Positions 23,557 to 32,180 of a DNA stretch of 32,316 bases are shown here, in pieces (positions within the stretch are counted from its first letter, which is position 1; each line of letters starts with the position of its first letter). The translations under genes and the position numbers were made by a program. The stretch lies in the NCBI GenBank assembly GCA_905216215.1, contig CAJMSZ010000021.1:1-32316 (forward strand), in the 5' to 3' direction. This DNA is from an uncultured bacterium (GTDB lineage: Bacteria; Bacillota; Clostridia; Lachnospirales; Lachnospiraceae). The notes under the pieces were generated by a model that saw only the letters and a program-made list of their open reading frames with translations, had not been told where the DNA came from and did no database searches.

Positions 23557-24750
23557 ATGGCACGTTTTCGATATGTGGCAAAGGATATGGGTGGAAAGAC
23601 ACATCGGGGCACCATGGAAGCGGTGACAGAAAATGCTCTTGTCCAGCAGCTCAAAGAGCAGGAGCTGTTTCTGGTAGATGTGAAGAACCTGACTGTTGCA
23701 GAAGGCTATACGAAGTTAAAGGCAAAACAATTGCAGGCATTCAATAAAGAGCTGTCTACCCTGCTGGCATCTGGTGTCAGTCTGGTGCGCGCCTTGGATA
23801 TCATTTCCGAACAGGAGGATTTGAGCGCGAAGGAGCGGGAAATTTATCAGGCAGTACTTCAGGATGTGAAGAAAGGTATTCCACTGTCAGATGCAATGGA
23901 GTCGAAGAAATGCTTCCCGGAATTAATGGTTGGAATGATTCACTCCGGGGAGGGCAGTGGTAATCTGGACCATGTGACAGCACGTCTGGCAACTCAGTAT
24001 GAGAAGGATTATAAGTTGAATCAGCAAGTGCGCTCTGCCATGACCTATCCGTGTATTTTGCTTGTGCTTTGTGTGGCCATTGTGATTCTGATTGTGACAT
24101 TTATTTTACCACAATTTCAGTCATTGTTTGACCAGATGGAATCACTTCCATGGGTAACCAATGTGCTGATTGCATTTTCTGATTTTCTGGTACAGAAATG
24201 GTATCTTGCTCTTTTGATTGTATTTGCCGTTGTGATGGCAATACGCATAATTGCAAGCATTCCAATGGTACACAGGCAGGTAGATTACTGGAAAGTGCAT
24301 GCGTGGGGATTTGGAAAATTATTTAGTGTCATTTACACAGCAAGATTTGCCAGAACCTTAAGCAGCCTGTATTCCAGTGGTATGCCCATAGCAACGTCTA
24401 TCGGAGTTGCAGCAAAGACCATCGGAAACAGTTACATAGAAGAACAGTTTGAACAGGTCACGGTGCTGGTGCGAAGTGGTGTTCCATTGTCGAGAGCATT
24501 AAAAGAAGTAGATGGTTTGCAGAAGAAGCTTGCAAGCACGATTTTGATTGGTGAGGAAAGCGGTAGTCTGGAAAGTATGCTGGATGCGACTGCAGTGGCT
24601 TTGGAAAATGATGCAGAAGAAGCAACCAAGAGAATGGTAACCTTATTAGAGCCCATCTTGATTATTTTGATGGCAGTGATAGTTGGATTTATTATGATTG
24701 CAGTTATGCTTCCAATCTATCAGTCTTACTCTGCAATAGAAAACGCATAA
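23557..24750 (+). CDS. pilC: Type IV pilus inner-membrane platform protein
   Basis: This 397-residue protein is the GspF/PilC platform that couples the PilB and PilT ATPases to pilin insertion. The N-terminal MARFRYVAKDMGGKTHRGTMEA is the standard start. Two T2SF repeats follow (about 63-185 with LLASGVSLVRALDIIS, and 265-390 with LYSSGMPIATSIGVAA), each carrying the conserved GEESG/GEGSG motif (MIHSGEGSGNL and LIGEESGSLE). Three membrane segments lie near 170-192, 213-235 and 365-390. Length and order are normal. AAGGAAG precedes the ATG. Confidence 0.95.
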   Translation: MARFRYVAKDMGGKTHRGTMEAVTENALVQQLKEQELFLVDVKNLTVAEGYTKLKAKQLQAFNKELSTLLASGVSLVRALDIISEQEDLSAKEREIYQAVLQDVKKGIPLSDAMESKKCFPELMVGMIHSGEGSGNLDHVTARLATQYEKDYKLNQQVRSAMTYPCILLVLCVAIVILIVTFILPQFQSLFDQMESLPWVTNVLIAFSDFLVQKWYLALLIVFAVVMAIRIIASIPMVHRQVDYWKVHAWGFGKLFSVIYTARFARTLSSLYSSGMPIATSIGVAAKTIGNSYIEEQFEQVTVLVRSGVPLSRALKEVDGLQKKLASTILIGEESGSLESMLDATAVALENDAEEATKRMVTLLEPILIILMAVIVGFIMIAVMLPIYQSYSAIENA

Positions 24751-24778
24751 AATGATAGATACACGAAGGAGGAACAAC

Positions 24779-26203
24779 ATGAGCGAGACAGTGATTGTTT
24801 TGCAGGACGAAGGGATTCTGGCGGTCACCGGAAAAGCGGGTGAGAGCCCGAAGATTGAGCGAGTGACACGGATAGATACAGAAGGATATGGAGAGCCTGT
24901 TGCACTTTGGAAAGAGGCATTGCAGAAATATGTCAGTCAGTACCATCCGGGTGAAGTAAAGCTAGTGCTTCCCACCTCTTATTCTTCAAGCAGAATTACC
25001 CAGATTCCTTATGCCAAAGGGAAACAGCTTGATAAAATGGCACAGCAGGTATTGAAAGAACATTTTGAAAATGGTATTTCGGATTATGGCATCATTCAGT
25101 CAGATAAAAAGAAGGGTATCATTCTCTGCGGAGGTGGTGCAGAAACGGAAGTGCTTCAGCAGTTCCGCAATATGGGGAAGGAGATTGGGCTTCCTGTCAA
25201 TGCAATCACTGTTCCTATGGAAGGCTTTCTGAAGGTGCTGGAGTCCGTAAAAGAATATAAGAATAAGACTGCGATTTTCTTGTTTTTTGAGGAAAGCAGT
25301 GTGACAAGCATTCTCTATAAAGAGGGAATTTATCATTATTCAACCAGAAGCCGTATTTTCAGTGAGCGTGGAACCACCAATTTTGGAACAGAAATCGTGC
25401 GGAGTATTTCCGGCATTTTACAGTTCTATGCTACCACCAAGGCAGGAGAACCAATTACGGATATCTATTATGCAGGCTGTTCGGATGATGATTTTGAAGT
25501 GTGTGAAAATGGAATTCAGAATCTGGGTCTTGCGATTCATCCCATGAGGGACAATCTACGGATAACAGCAGATGGTGGGGCAGAGTATGCACTTGCCGGT
25601 ATCGGTGCCATGATAACCGGAAAAAATAAAGAAATGAATCTGCTGAAAGTATTGGCCCGTGAAGAAAAAGAGAGTGGAAAAGAACAGGTAAATATAGGGA
25701 AACATTTGATATATCCGGGAATTACCTTAGTCATCTGTCTTGCTTGTATTGTGGTGGTTACCATATGGAATTTGAGAACCGGTGGGCAGATTAACGATAT
25801 TGAGGACTGGATAAATGACGATCAGATTCAGCAGGAATATCAGGAGGCAAATGCTGTTAAGGAGCAGAGTGAACGACTGGTGGCAGAACTTAGTCAGGTG
25901 GAACAACGGAAAGAAAATCTTGCCACTTATCCTGATTTGACGGAAGAGAAGATTGCAGCCATCGTCGATGTAGGAGGAAGCGATATGAGTGTTCAGATTC
26001 AATCACTGGATGCAGAAAGCGGTTTGCTTACATTTAATGCAATCAGCAGACAGGTCATTGATATACCGGGATATATCAGTAAACTACGGAAAACAGGGCT
26101 TTTTTCATCTGTGGATTACACGGGTTATCAATATGGAGATGAAGAATACGCGCTGGAATTATCTTGTGTGTTAAAAGGCGAGGAGACAGGGGGAAATAAG
26201 TAA
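24779..26203 (+). CDS. pilM: PilM-PilN fusion protein
   Basis: A 474-residue protein in which a cytoplasmic PilM-like, actin-fold half (about 1-290, with FLFFEESSVTSILYKEG and FGTEIVRSISGILQFY) is followed by a membrane segment (about 309-331), a coiled coil and a PilN-like external domain (DMSVQIQSLDAESGLLTFNAIS, then GYISKLRKTGLFSSVDYTGYQY). In most T4P systems PilM and PilN are separate, and PilM binds the short cytoplasmic N-terminus of PilN; here they are one chain. The ATG at 24779 has AAGGAGG at six bases; the ATG at 24752, near the pilC stop, has none. It overlaps pilO by one base (TAATG). The PilM half lacks an obvious nucleotide-binding signature that I can name with certainty. Confidence 0.85.
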   Translation: MSETVIVLQDEGILAVTGKAGESPKIERVTRIDTEGYGEPVALWKEALQKYVSQYHPGEVKLVLPTSYSSSRITQIPYAKGKQLDKMAQQVLKEHFENGISDYGIIQSDKKKGIILCGGGAETEVLQQFRNMGKEIGLPVNAITVPMEGFLKVLESVKEYKNKTAIFLFFEESSVTSILYKEGIYHYSTRSRIFSERGTTNFGTEIVRSISGILQFYATTKAGEPITDIYYAGCSDDDFEVCENGIQNLGLAIHPMRDNLRITADGGAEYALAGIGAMITGKNKEMNLLKVLAREEKESGKEQVNIGKHLIYPGITLVICLACIVVVTIWNLRTGGQINDIEDWINDDQIQQEYQEANAVKEQSERLVAELSQVEQRKENLATYPDLTEEKIAAIVDVGGSDMSVQIQSLDAESGLLTFNAISRQVIDIPGYISKLRKTGLFSSVDYTGYQYGDEEYALELSCVLKGEETGGNK

Positions 26204-26958
26204 TGAAGCTGGAATTAGAATTAAAACCAAGTGATATCATTTTGCTGAAATTGCTGGCATGTGTTCTCATTATTTTCTTTTCGTTCCGTTTTTTCATTTT
26301 CCCGGGCATTGAGAAACATCAGAATCTGATCTCGCAGAAGGATACACTTACTTTTCAGAAGGAAGAAATGCAGCAGATTATTTCCACCAAGGCGACTACA
26401 GAGAAGTTGATTGAGAAGCAGAAAGAAAATCTGGCAGAAAGTGCGGAAGGATTTTATGAAGAAATGGAAAACCAGCAGTTGGACGAACTGATTACCGGGC
26501 TTGCACTTCAGCATAATCTGTTTCCGGTTTCTTTGAATATTTCACAGCCGGTGGTAGGAATTCCGAGGGCATATCAGTCGGGCATAACAAGCAGCAATAG
26601 CACGAATACGGAAAGTTTGGAAAATACAGATAATATAGAAAATACCGACAATTCGGAATCTTCTGAAAGTTCGGATTTTTCAGATTTAACAGCGAACAGC
26701 AATAATTATGTTCCATATTTATCTACAGTAACTGTATCTGTTACGTTGCAGGGAACGGAGGAGCAAATTCGTGAACTCATTGATGATGTTGCAAAGAATT
26801 ATCCGGGTATTCAGATTCGAACTATGGATATGCAGAAGGCAACCTACGTAAATGCAAGTCTTCAGACTGTAGAGCAAATGAACTGCAATTGTGATTTTGC
26901 TGTTTATATGTACCAGAAAGAAGACACATCCGAGGGAGGAAATGGCAGTGAAAAGTAA
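26203..26958 (+). CDS. pilO: PilO-like type IV pilus assembly protein
   Basis: A 251-residue bitopic membrane protein. One membrane segment (about 13-33) is followed by a coiled coil (about 35-90, LISQKDTLTFQKEEMQQII) and two short alpha/beta halves like the ferredoxin folds of PilO. Between them (about 130-170) lies a low-complexity linker rich in Ser, Asn, Thr, Glu and Asp (ENTDNSESSESSDFSD) that typical PilO lacks. It should pair with the PilN half of the upstream fusion and span the space outside the membrane. The identification rests on position and topology more than on motifs. It overlaps pilMN by one base and the next gene by 17. Confidence 0.78.
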   Translation: MKLELELKPSDIILLKLLACVLIIFFSFRFFIFPGIEKHQNLISQKDTLTFQKEEMQQIISTKATTEKLIEKQKENLAESAEGFYEEMENQQLDELITGLALQHNLFPVSLNISQPVVGIPRAYQSGITSSNSTNTESLENTDNIENTDNSESSESSDFSDLTANSNNYVPYLSTVTVSVTLQGTEEQIRELIDDVAKNYPGIQIRTMDMQKATYVNASLQTVEQMNCNCDFAVYMYQKEDTSEGGNGSEK

Positions 26959-28621
26959 TCTGAGGATTGGAGAAATTCTGACAGAAAAGGGTTATGTAAC
27001 GGAAGAACAGATAGGACAGGCACTTGCTTATCAGAAGGAACACCGCGATATGCGTGTGGGTCAGATTTTGATGGAGCTTGGTTTTGTAACAGAAATGCAG
27101 GTGCTGGAAGCACTGGCTGACAGGTTGCATGTGGACATTGTAGAAGTGGCGCAATTGTCTGTGGATATCAGTGCGGTTTCCATGGTGGAAAAGAGTCTGG
27201 CAGAGAAAAATCTAATTCTCCCGATTCAGGAAAAGAATCATACCATGACCATTGTTACAAACGACCCATTAAACTATTTTGCACTTGAGGAGGTGCGCCA
27301 GCAGACCGGCTGTCATCTGGAAATCCTGTTAAGTGAGGAAGCACCACTTCGGCAGGCCATTTCTTACTATTATGCGGAAGTAAGCGCGCGAAAAGCGGCA
27401 AAACAGGCAAATGTAGGATTTACGGTGGAGGAGAATGAGCTAGAAATAGAAAATCTGACAGACAGCGACGATGAAGCCCCAATTATCCGTCTGCTGAACA
27501 GTCTTCTGGAGCGTGCTATTAAAACCAATGCCAGTGATATTCATATTGAGCCATTTGAAAAGGAGACAAAGGTTCGAATGCGTGTGGATGGAGTCATTAT
27601 GGACTATGTTACCATTCAGCGCAACATTCATTCGCCACTGATTGCCCGTATAAAGATTCTGGCGAATCTGGATATTGCTGAGAAGCGTCTTCCGCAGGAT
27701 GGACATTTCCGTGCCGGACTGGAAGAGGGGTATGTGAATATTCGTGTATCCATTTTACCGACGGTATTTGGGGAAAAGGCAGTTTTGCGTATTATGTCCA
27801 CCAATGGGGAATTGGAGCACGCAGATCATTTTGGTATGGATGATTATAGCTATGAGCGGTTTTTACCGATGCTGAATTATCCAAATGGAATTATTTATAT
27901 AACAGGACCAACAGGAAGTGGAAAATCAACGACCTTGTACATGGTTCTGGAATATTTATCAAAGCGTAATGTCAATATTTCAACCATTGAAGACCCGGTG
28001 GAAAAGAATCTTCCGGGCATTAACCAGACACAGGTAAATCCGGTGGCAGGTCTTACCTTTGATGTGGGGTTACGTGCGCTTATGCGCCAGGACCCGGATA
28101 TTATCATGCTTGGAGAAACCCGTGACGGTGAGACGGCGGGCACTTCTGTCCGGGCAGCCATTACCGGCCATGTGGTGCTGAGTACGCTGCATACCAATGA
28201 TGCGGCTTCCAGTATTGTCCGTCTGGAGGATATGGGGGTCGAAACCTATCTGGTTGCAAACTCTCTGGTAGGACTTGTGGCACAGCGTCTGCTCCGTAAG
28301 GTATGTCCACATTGTGCTAGAGAAGTTGATACCACAGAACAGGAACGGATTTTCCTTGGGGAAGATGTAAAACGGACTCGCAGAGGAATGGGCTGCTCAC
28401 ATTGTAATAATACAGGATATAAGGGAAGAATTGCGGTACATGAAATCCTTTCCATGGATCATATGGTTCGGAAGATGGTCGTGGAGCATCAGTCGATAGA
28501 GGAAATCAAAAGATACGCAATAGAACAGCAGGGAATGCGCACCCTAAAAGAAAGCGGATTGCAGCTTGTCAAGGAGGGTGTCACCACACCGGAAGAGTTG
28601 ATGAAGATTAGTTACGAATAA
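26942..28621 (+). CDS. pilB: Pilus extension ATPase with MshEN domain
   Basis: A 559-residue GspE/PilB ATPase that drives pilus extension. The N-terminal MshEN region holds two copies of the c-di-GMP-binding type pattern: RIGEILTEKGYVTEEQIGQA continuing to LAYQ, and RVGQILMELGFVTEMQVLEA. The catalytic half has Walker A GPTGSGKST from residue 322, the Asp box TIEDPVE, Walker B DPDIIMLGE from 384, and a zinc site C455-xx-C458...C485-xx-C488. The ATG at 26942 has GGGAGG just upstream and overlaps pilO by 17 nt; an in-frame ATG at 26891 inside pilO lacks a site. The intact MshEN motifs suggest direct control by c-di-GMP. Confidence 0.96.
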   Translation: MAVKSNLRIGEILTEKGYVTEEQIGQALAYQKEHRDMRVGQILMELGFVTEMQVLEALADRLHVDIVEVAQLSVDISAVSMVEKSLAEKNLILPIQEKNHTMTIVTNDPLNYFALEEVRQQTGCHLEILLSEEAPLRQAISYYYAEVSARKAAKQANVGFTVEENELEIENLTDSDDEAPIIRLLNSLLERAIKTNASDIHIEPFEKETKVRMRVDGVIMDYVTIQRNIHSPLIARIKILANLDIAEKRLPQDGHFRAGLEEGYVNIRVSILPTVFGEKAVLRIMSTNGELEHADHFGMDDYSYERFLPMLNYPNGIIYITGPTGSGKSTTLYMVLEYLSKRNVNISTIEDPVEKNLPGINQTQVNPVAGLTFDVGLRALMRQDPDIIMLGETRDGETAGTSVRAAITGHVVLSTLHTNDAASSIVRLEDMGVETYLVANSLVGLVAQRLLRKVCPHCAREVDTTEQERIFLGEDVKRTRRGMGCSHCNNTGYKGRIAVHEILSMDHMVRKMVVEHQSIEEIKRYAIEQQGMRTLKESGLQLVKEGVTTPEELMKISYE

Positions 28622-28635
28622 GAAGGAGAATGAAG

Positions 28636-29706
28636 ATGTCAGACGGAAATATTTTAGATTCCAGAGTGGATGAAGTGATAAGAAATGCCAGAGAGAACAG
28701 AGCTTCTGATGTACATATTTCAGAAGGAATGCCCGTCTGGTATCGTATTCAGGGACGCCTTGCCCCGGCGGAACTCCGGGTAACACCATCGGAGTCGGGA
28801 GAACTGATTCTTGCACTGATGAATACGGAGCAAAGAAGGAAGTTTGAGCAGGGTGAGGATGTAGATTTTTCTGTTCAGACATCGGATGGATGCAGGCAGA
28901 GGGTAAATGTTTTCCGACAGCAGCAGAAGATGGCAGCGACAATCCGACTCTTAAATTCCTCCCTTCCGACCTTGGAAGAACTAAAGATGCCGACGAATCT
29001 ATATGAGCTTGCGCTGGAACCACGGGGATTGATTTTAGTGACGGGTCCCACGGGAAGCGGAAAGTCAACCACACTTGCAGCGTTGATTGAATATGTGAAT
29101 CAAAATAGTGACCGTCATATTATCACCATTGAAGACCCGGTGGAATATGTATACGAATGCAAAAAATCACTGATTCATCAGAGAGAAATCGGTGATGATA
29201 TAGGCAATTACGCATCTGCTCTGCGAAGTGCCCTCAGAGAAGACCCTGATGTGATTCTCGTAGGAGAAATGCGAGATTACGAGACAATCTCTGCTGCACT
29301 GCTTGCTGCGGAAACCGGGCATCTTGTCTTATCTACCCTTCATACCACGGGTGCTGCGCCAACAGTAGAGCGTATCATTGATGCCTGCCCGACCAATGGA
29401 CAGAATCAGGTGCGTATCCAGCTTGCAGGAACTTTGAAAGGAATTATCAGCCAGTGTCTGATTCCATGTGAAGGTGGTATGGCACGTGTGCCTGCAACCG
29501 AAGTGCTTACCGGAACAGACGCAGTATTGAATCTGGTGCGCGAAGGAAAGACACATCAGATTGCCAATATTATGCAGGCGAGCGGAAATGTGACTATGCA
29601 TACCTTAAATATGGATTTGGCAAGGCTGGTAAAGCAGGGATATATTTCCAGAGAAAATGCAATCGCATTTACCAATAATAAAGCAGAAATTTTGCAGTAT
29701 TTGTAA
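28636..29706 (+). CDS. pilT: Pilus retraction ATPase
   Basis: A 356-residue PilT ATPase that powers retraction. It starts with the PilT-type N-domain (ASDVHISEGMPVWYRIQGRL); Walker A is GPTGSGKSTT from residue 137, the Asp box TIEDPVEYV, Walker B DPDVILVGEMRD from 203 and the His box LSTLHTTGAA. It lacks the zinc loop and MshEN domain of PilB, as expected. The ATG at 28636 is seven bases from AAGGAG; the ATG at 28630 is too close to that site. It lies 14 nt after pilB and ends the T4P cluster. Its presence predicts dynamic, retractile pili, thus twitching or adhesin retraction. Confidence 0.95.
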   Translation: MSDGNILDSRVDEVIRNARENRASDVHISEGMPVWYRIQGRLAPAELRVTPSESGELILALMNTEQRRKFEQGEDVDFSVQTSDGCRQRVNVFRQQQKMAATIRLLNSSLPTLEELKMPTNLYELALEPRGLILVTGPTGSGKSTTLAALIEYVNQNSDRHIITIEDPVEYVYECKKSLIHQREIGDDIGNYASALRSALREDPDVILVGEMRDYETISAALLAAETGHLVLSTLHTTGAAPTVERIIDACPTNGQNQVRIQLAGTLKGIISQCLIPCEGGMARVPATEVLTGTDAVLNLVREGKTHQIANIMQASGNVTMHTLNMDLARLVKQGYISRENAIAFTNNKAEILQYL

Positions 29707-29803
29707 CTGTTCAGAGCCAAGCAAAATTTCATAAAGCAGGTGTAAAATGCAAAGCATTTTGGAGTAATGATATTTATGCCAATATGGGGAAAGAAAAGAT
29801 AAA

Positions 29804-30961
29804 ATGAATCAAGAAAATAAAAAATGTCCCGTTGCCAGAAAATGCGGGGGATGCCAGTATCAAGGCATTGCATATAGTGAACAATTAAAAAAGAAACAGA
29901 AGATGGTAAATCATTTGTTGCAAAAATATGGAAAGGTCGATCCTGTTCTGGGAATGGATAACCCTTATTATTATCGAAACAAAATTCACCGTACCTTTGG
30001 AAGGGACAGACGGGGAAACATTATTTCAGGAACTTATCAGGCGGGCACACATCAGATTGTGCCTGTGGAAGAATGTCTGATAGAAGACAAAAAGTGTCAG
30101 GAGGTTATTCATACCATTCAGGGCATGTTAAAATCATTCAAAATCAAGACGTATGACGAAGATACCGGATACGGTTTATTGCGCCATGTATTAGTGCGCC
30201 GGGGGATTCATACAGGTGAGATTATGGTTGTGCTTGTGCTTGGTTCTCCGATCCTGCCTTCCAAGAACCAGTTTGTGAAAGCTCTTCGCAAAACACATCC
30301 GGAGATTACTACGGTCGTTCTGAATGTAAATGACAAGAAAACCAGTATGATTCTGGGTGAGCGTGAAATTTTACTTTATGGAAAGGGTTATATTACAGAT
30401 ACATTATGTGGATGCAGCTTCCGCGTTTCCCACAAATCTTTCTATCAGGTAAATCCAGTTCAGACCGAAAAATTATATGAAACAGCCGTTCGATTTGCCG
30501 GATTGACAGGAAAAGAACAGGTCATAGATGCATATTGCGGAACAGGCACCATTGGAATTGTGGCAGCGAAGCAGGCAGGGAAAGTACTTGGAATTGAACT
30601 GAACAAAGACGCAGTGCGAGATGCCAGAGCCAATGCAAAAGCCAACGGAATCAAGAATATAGAATTTCAGCAGGGAGATGCAGGAGAAGTCATAGTAGCA
30701 ATGGCGGCACGTGGTGCGAAAGCAGATGTGGTATTCATGGACCCACCGAGAGCAGGAAGCAATGAGAAATTCCTTTCTTCTGTAGTGAAACTTGCGCCGG
30801 AGAAAGTCGTGTATATTTCCTGCAATCCTGAGACTTTGGAAAGAGATTTAAAATATCTGACAAAACATAAGTATGAAGTAAAGAAAATACAACCTGTAGA
30901 TATGTTTCCGTTTACAGAACATGTGGAGACGGTAGTTGCACTACATCGGACCGATATGTAA
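29804..30961 (+). CDS. rlmD: 23S rRNA (uracil-5-)-methyltransferase, RlmD/RumA family
   Basis: An SAM-dependent m5U methyltransferase of the TrmA/RlmD family with 385 residues. The iron-sulfur type cysteines C8, C14, C17 and C91 are present, the SAM site is DAYCGTGTIG, and the catalytic Cys lies in YISCNPETLERD (C340). The N-terminal TRAM domain found in many members is absent, so it starts straight at the cluster. Low-GC Gram-positives often use one enzyme for both U747 and U1939 (RlmCD), so the exact target is open. The C-terminus HVETVVALHRTDM sits at the probable border of an integrated element; genes of this family are known insertion sites. Transcription is independent of pilT, 97 nt upstream. 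Confidence 0.9.
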   Translation: MNQENKKCPVARKCGGCQYQGIAYSEQLKKKQKMVNHLLQKYGKVDPVLGMDNPYYYRNKIHRTFGRDRRGNIISGTYQAGTHQIVPVEECLIEDKKCQEVIHTIQGMLKSFKIKTYDEDTGYGLLRHVLVRRGIHTGEIMVVLVLGSPILPSKNQFVKALRKTHPEITTVVLNVNDKKTSMILGEREILLYGKGYITDTLCGCSFRVSHKSFYQVNPVQTEKLYETAVRFAGLTGKEQVIDAYCGTGTIGIVAAKQAGKVLGIELNKDAVRDARANAKANGIKNIEFQQGDAGEVIVAMAARGAKADVVFMDPPRAGSNEKFLSSVVKLAPEKVVYISCNPETLERDLKYLTKHKYEVKKIQPVDMFPFTEHVETVVALHRTDM

Positions 30962-31137
30962 AAATCCTTGAGTTTAGGCACTTTGAGAGATTTTTTAGGT
31001 TTGACCAGCGTGACCGAAAAACATACAAAAAAGCAATTTCCGACGGAGTAAATGTGTCGGTTGTATTGGATAGTGTGTGTGGAAACACATCAAAGTCAAA
31101 ATAATATCATCATCATTCAACTAAATAAAAGTAGCGT
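30962..31137 (+). other. Junction region, likely end of integrative element
   Basis: No gene is visible. In the rlmD frame, directly after its stop, 29 codons are open to a TAA at about 31051 (KSLSLGTLRDFLGLTSV...), without a start codon of their own. A short inverted repeat TGTGT/ACACA occurs at about 31075-31088. The element end (att site) probably lies between the last codons of rlmD and about 31100, but the other end is outside the window, so no direct repeat can be shown. Confidence 0.4.
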
Positions 31138-31138
31138 G

Positions 31139-31188
31139 AGAGACCGTTCATTTTCAAGAAAATTGAAAGTGAGCGGTCTTTCTTTTGG
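31139..31188 (+). terminator. Rho-independent terminator upstream of parB
   Basis: AGACCGTTCATTTTC and GAAAGTGAGCGGTCT form a 15-bp stem with two G-T wobbles and a loop of about 9 nt, followed by TTCTTTT. It separates rlmD and the junction from the element genes. Confidence 0.7.
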
Positions 31189-31206
31189 TTAAAGGAGTTA
31201 GGTTTC

Positions 31207-31230
31207 GTGAGTAACGATTATATGCGTTGA
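31207..31230 (+). CDS. Possible 7-codon leader peptide (MSNDYMR)
   Basis: GTG with AAAGGAG 8 nt upstream (31192-31198) opens a frame of seven codons ending in TGA, 16 nt before parB. It may be a leader peptide or the tail of a lost gene. Length alone gives no functional clue. Confidence 0.2.
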   Translation: MSNDYMR

Positions 31231-31246
31231 TGAAAGGAGCGATTGC

Positions 31247-32161
31247 ATGGAAACGATTAAGAATGTATCTATCCGTGAATTGCATAGTTTTAGGAATCAC
31301 CCGTTTAAGGTAGAGACCAATACGGAATTATGCGAGCTGATGAGAAGTATTGAAAAGGAAGGTGTGCTTGTGCCGCTTCTGGTGAGGACGAATCCTTATG
31401 GAGATGGATTTGAGGTTATATCGGGACACCGAAGAAAGGAAGCAGCTCTATGGGCTGGGGAAACAGAGGTTCCTGTTGTCATAAGAGAGCTTGATGATGA
31501 CCAGGCAGTTGTGGCGATGGTGGATTCGAATCTTCATCGGGAGAATTTAAAGCCCAGTGAGAAAGCATTTGCCTATCGAATGAAGCTGGAGGCTATGAAG
31601 CATCAAGGGAAAAAGGTATTGGCAGATGATATTACTTTGGCTCAAGTTGAACCGAGGTCTGCTAAAAAGGACACGAGGGATGTTTTTTATGGTGCTATGC
31701 GAAGTAACGAGTTGATTGCAAAGCAGGCAGGGGAGAGCGTGGCTCAGATTAAAAGATATATCCGCCTTACCAATCTTATTCATAAGATTTTGAATATGGT
31801 GGATGATGGAAAGATTGCTTTCACGGTAGCTGTGGAGCTTTCTTATCTGAAGGAAGAGGAGCAGTACGAGCTTCATGCCATTATGGATTTGGAGCAGTGT
31901 ACCCCATCATTATCTCAGGCGTGTCGTTTGAAGGTAATGAGCCAGCACGGAACATTGGATATGGATGCGATTTGTATGGTTTTGGAGGAAGAAAAGCCCA
32001 ATCAGAGGGAGCTGATAAAGCTTCATGCGGATTCCTTGGCAAAGTATTTTCCAAAGGATTATACACCTAAGCAGAAGACGGACTTAATTGAACAGCTTCT
32101 GAAGGAGTGGTATGAGAATCAGGAGTACAGCAAGCAGGAAAGCCTTGGCAGAGCAAGATAA
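31247..32161 (+). CDS. ParB/RepB-type partition protein of integrative element
   Basis: A 304-residue ParB-family protein. The N-terminal ParB/Srx-like fold (about 5-100) has the nucleotide-binding motif GHRRKEA at 60-66 and NLHRENLKPSEKAFAYRMK. A helix-turn-helix type segment follows (about 160-190, GESVAQIKRYIRLTNLIHK), then a C-terminal region without a clear ParB dimer domain. ParB proteins of this kind are common in the conserved core of Clostridia conjugative and integrative elements, where they act in maintenance or regulation rather than chromosome segregation. AAAGGAG is seven bases before the ATG. The TnpV gene 19 nt downstream supports an element origin. Confidence 0.9.
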   Translation: METIKNVSIRELHSFRNHPFKVETNTELCELMRSIEKEGVLVPLLVRTNPYGDGFEVISGHRRKEAALWAGETEVPVVIRELDDDQAVVAMVDSNLHRENLKPSEKAFAYRMKLEAMKHQGKKVLADDITLAQVEPRSAKKDTRDVFYGAMRSNELIAKQAGESVAQIKRYIRLTNLIHKILNMVDDGKIAFTVAVELSYLKEEEQYELHAIMDLEQCTPSLSQACRLKVMSQHGTLDMDAICMVLEEEKPNQRELIKLHADSLAKYFPKDYTPKQKTDLIEQLLKEWYENQEYSKQESLGRAR

Positions 32162-32180
32162 AGGAATGGAGGTAGTCGCG

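Noticed and set aside
29744..29760. Hairpin AAAATGC-aaa-GCATTTT between pilT and rlmD as a terminator
   Set aside because: The stem is AT-rich and 7 bp, and no T tract follows beyond the stem itself. It may weaken read-through but cannot be called a terminator.
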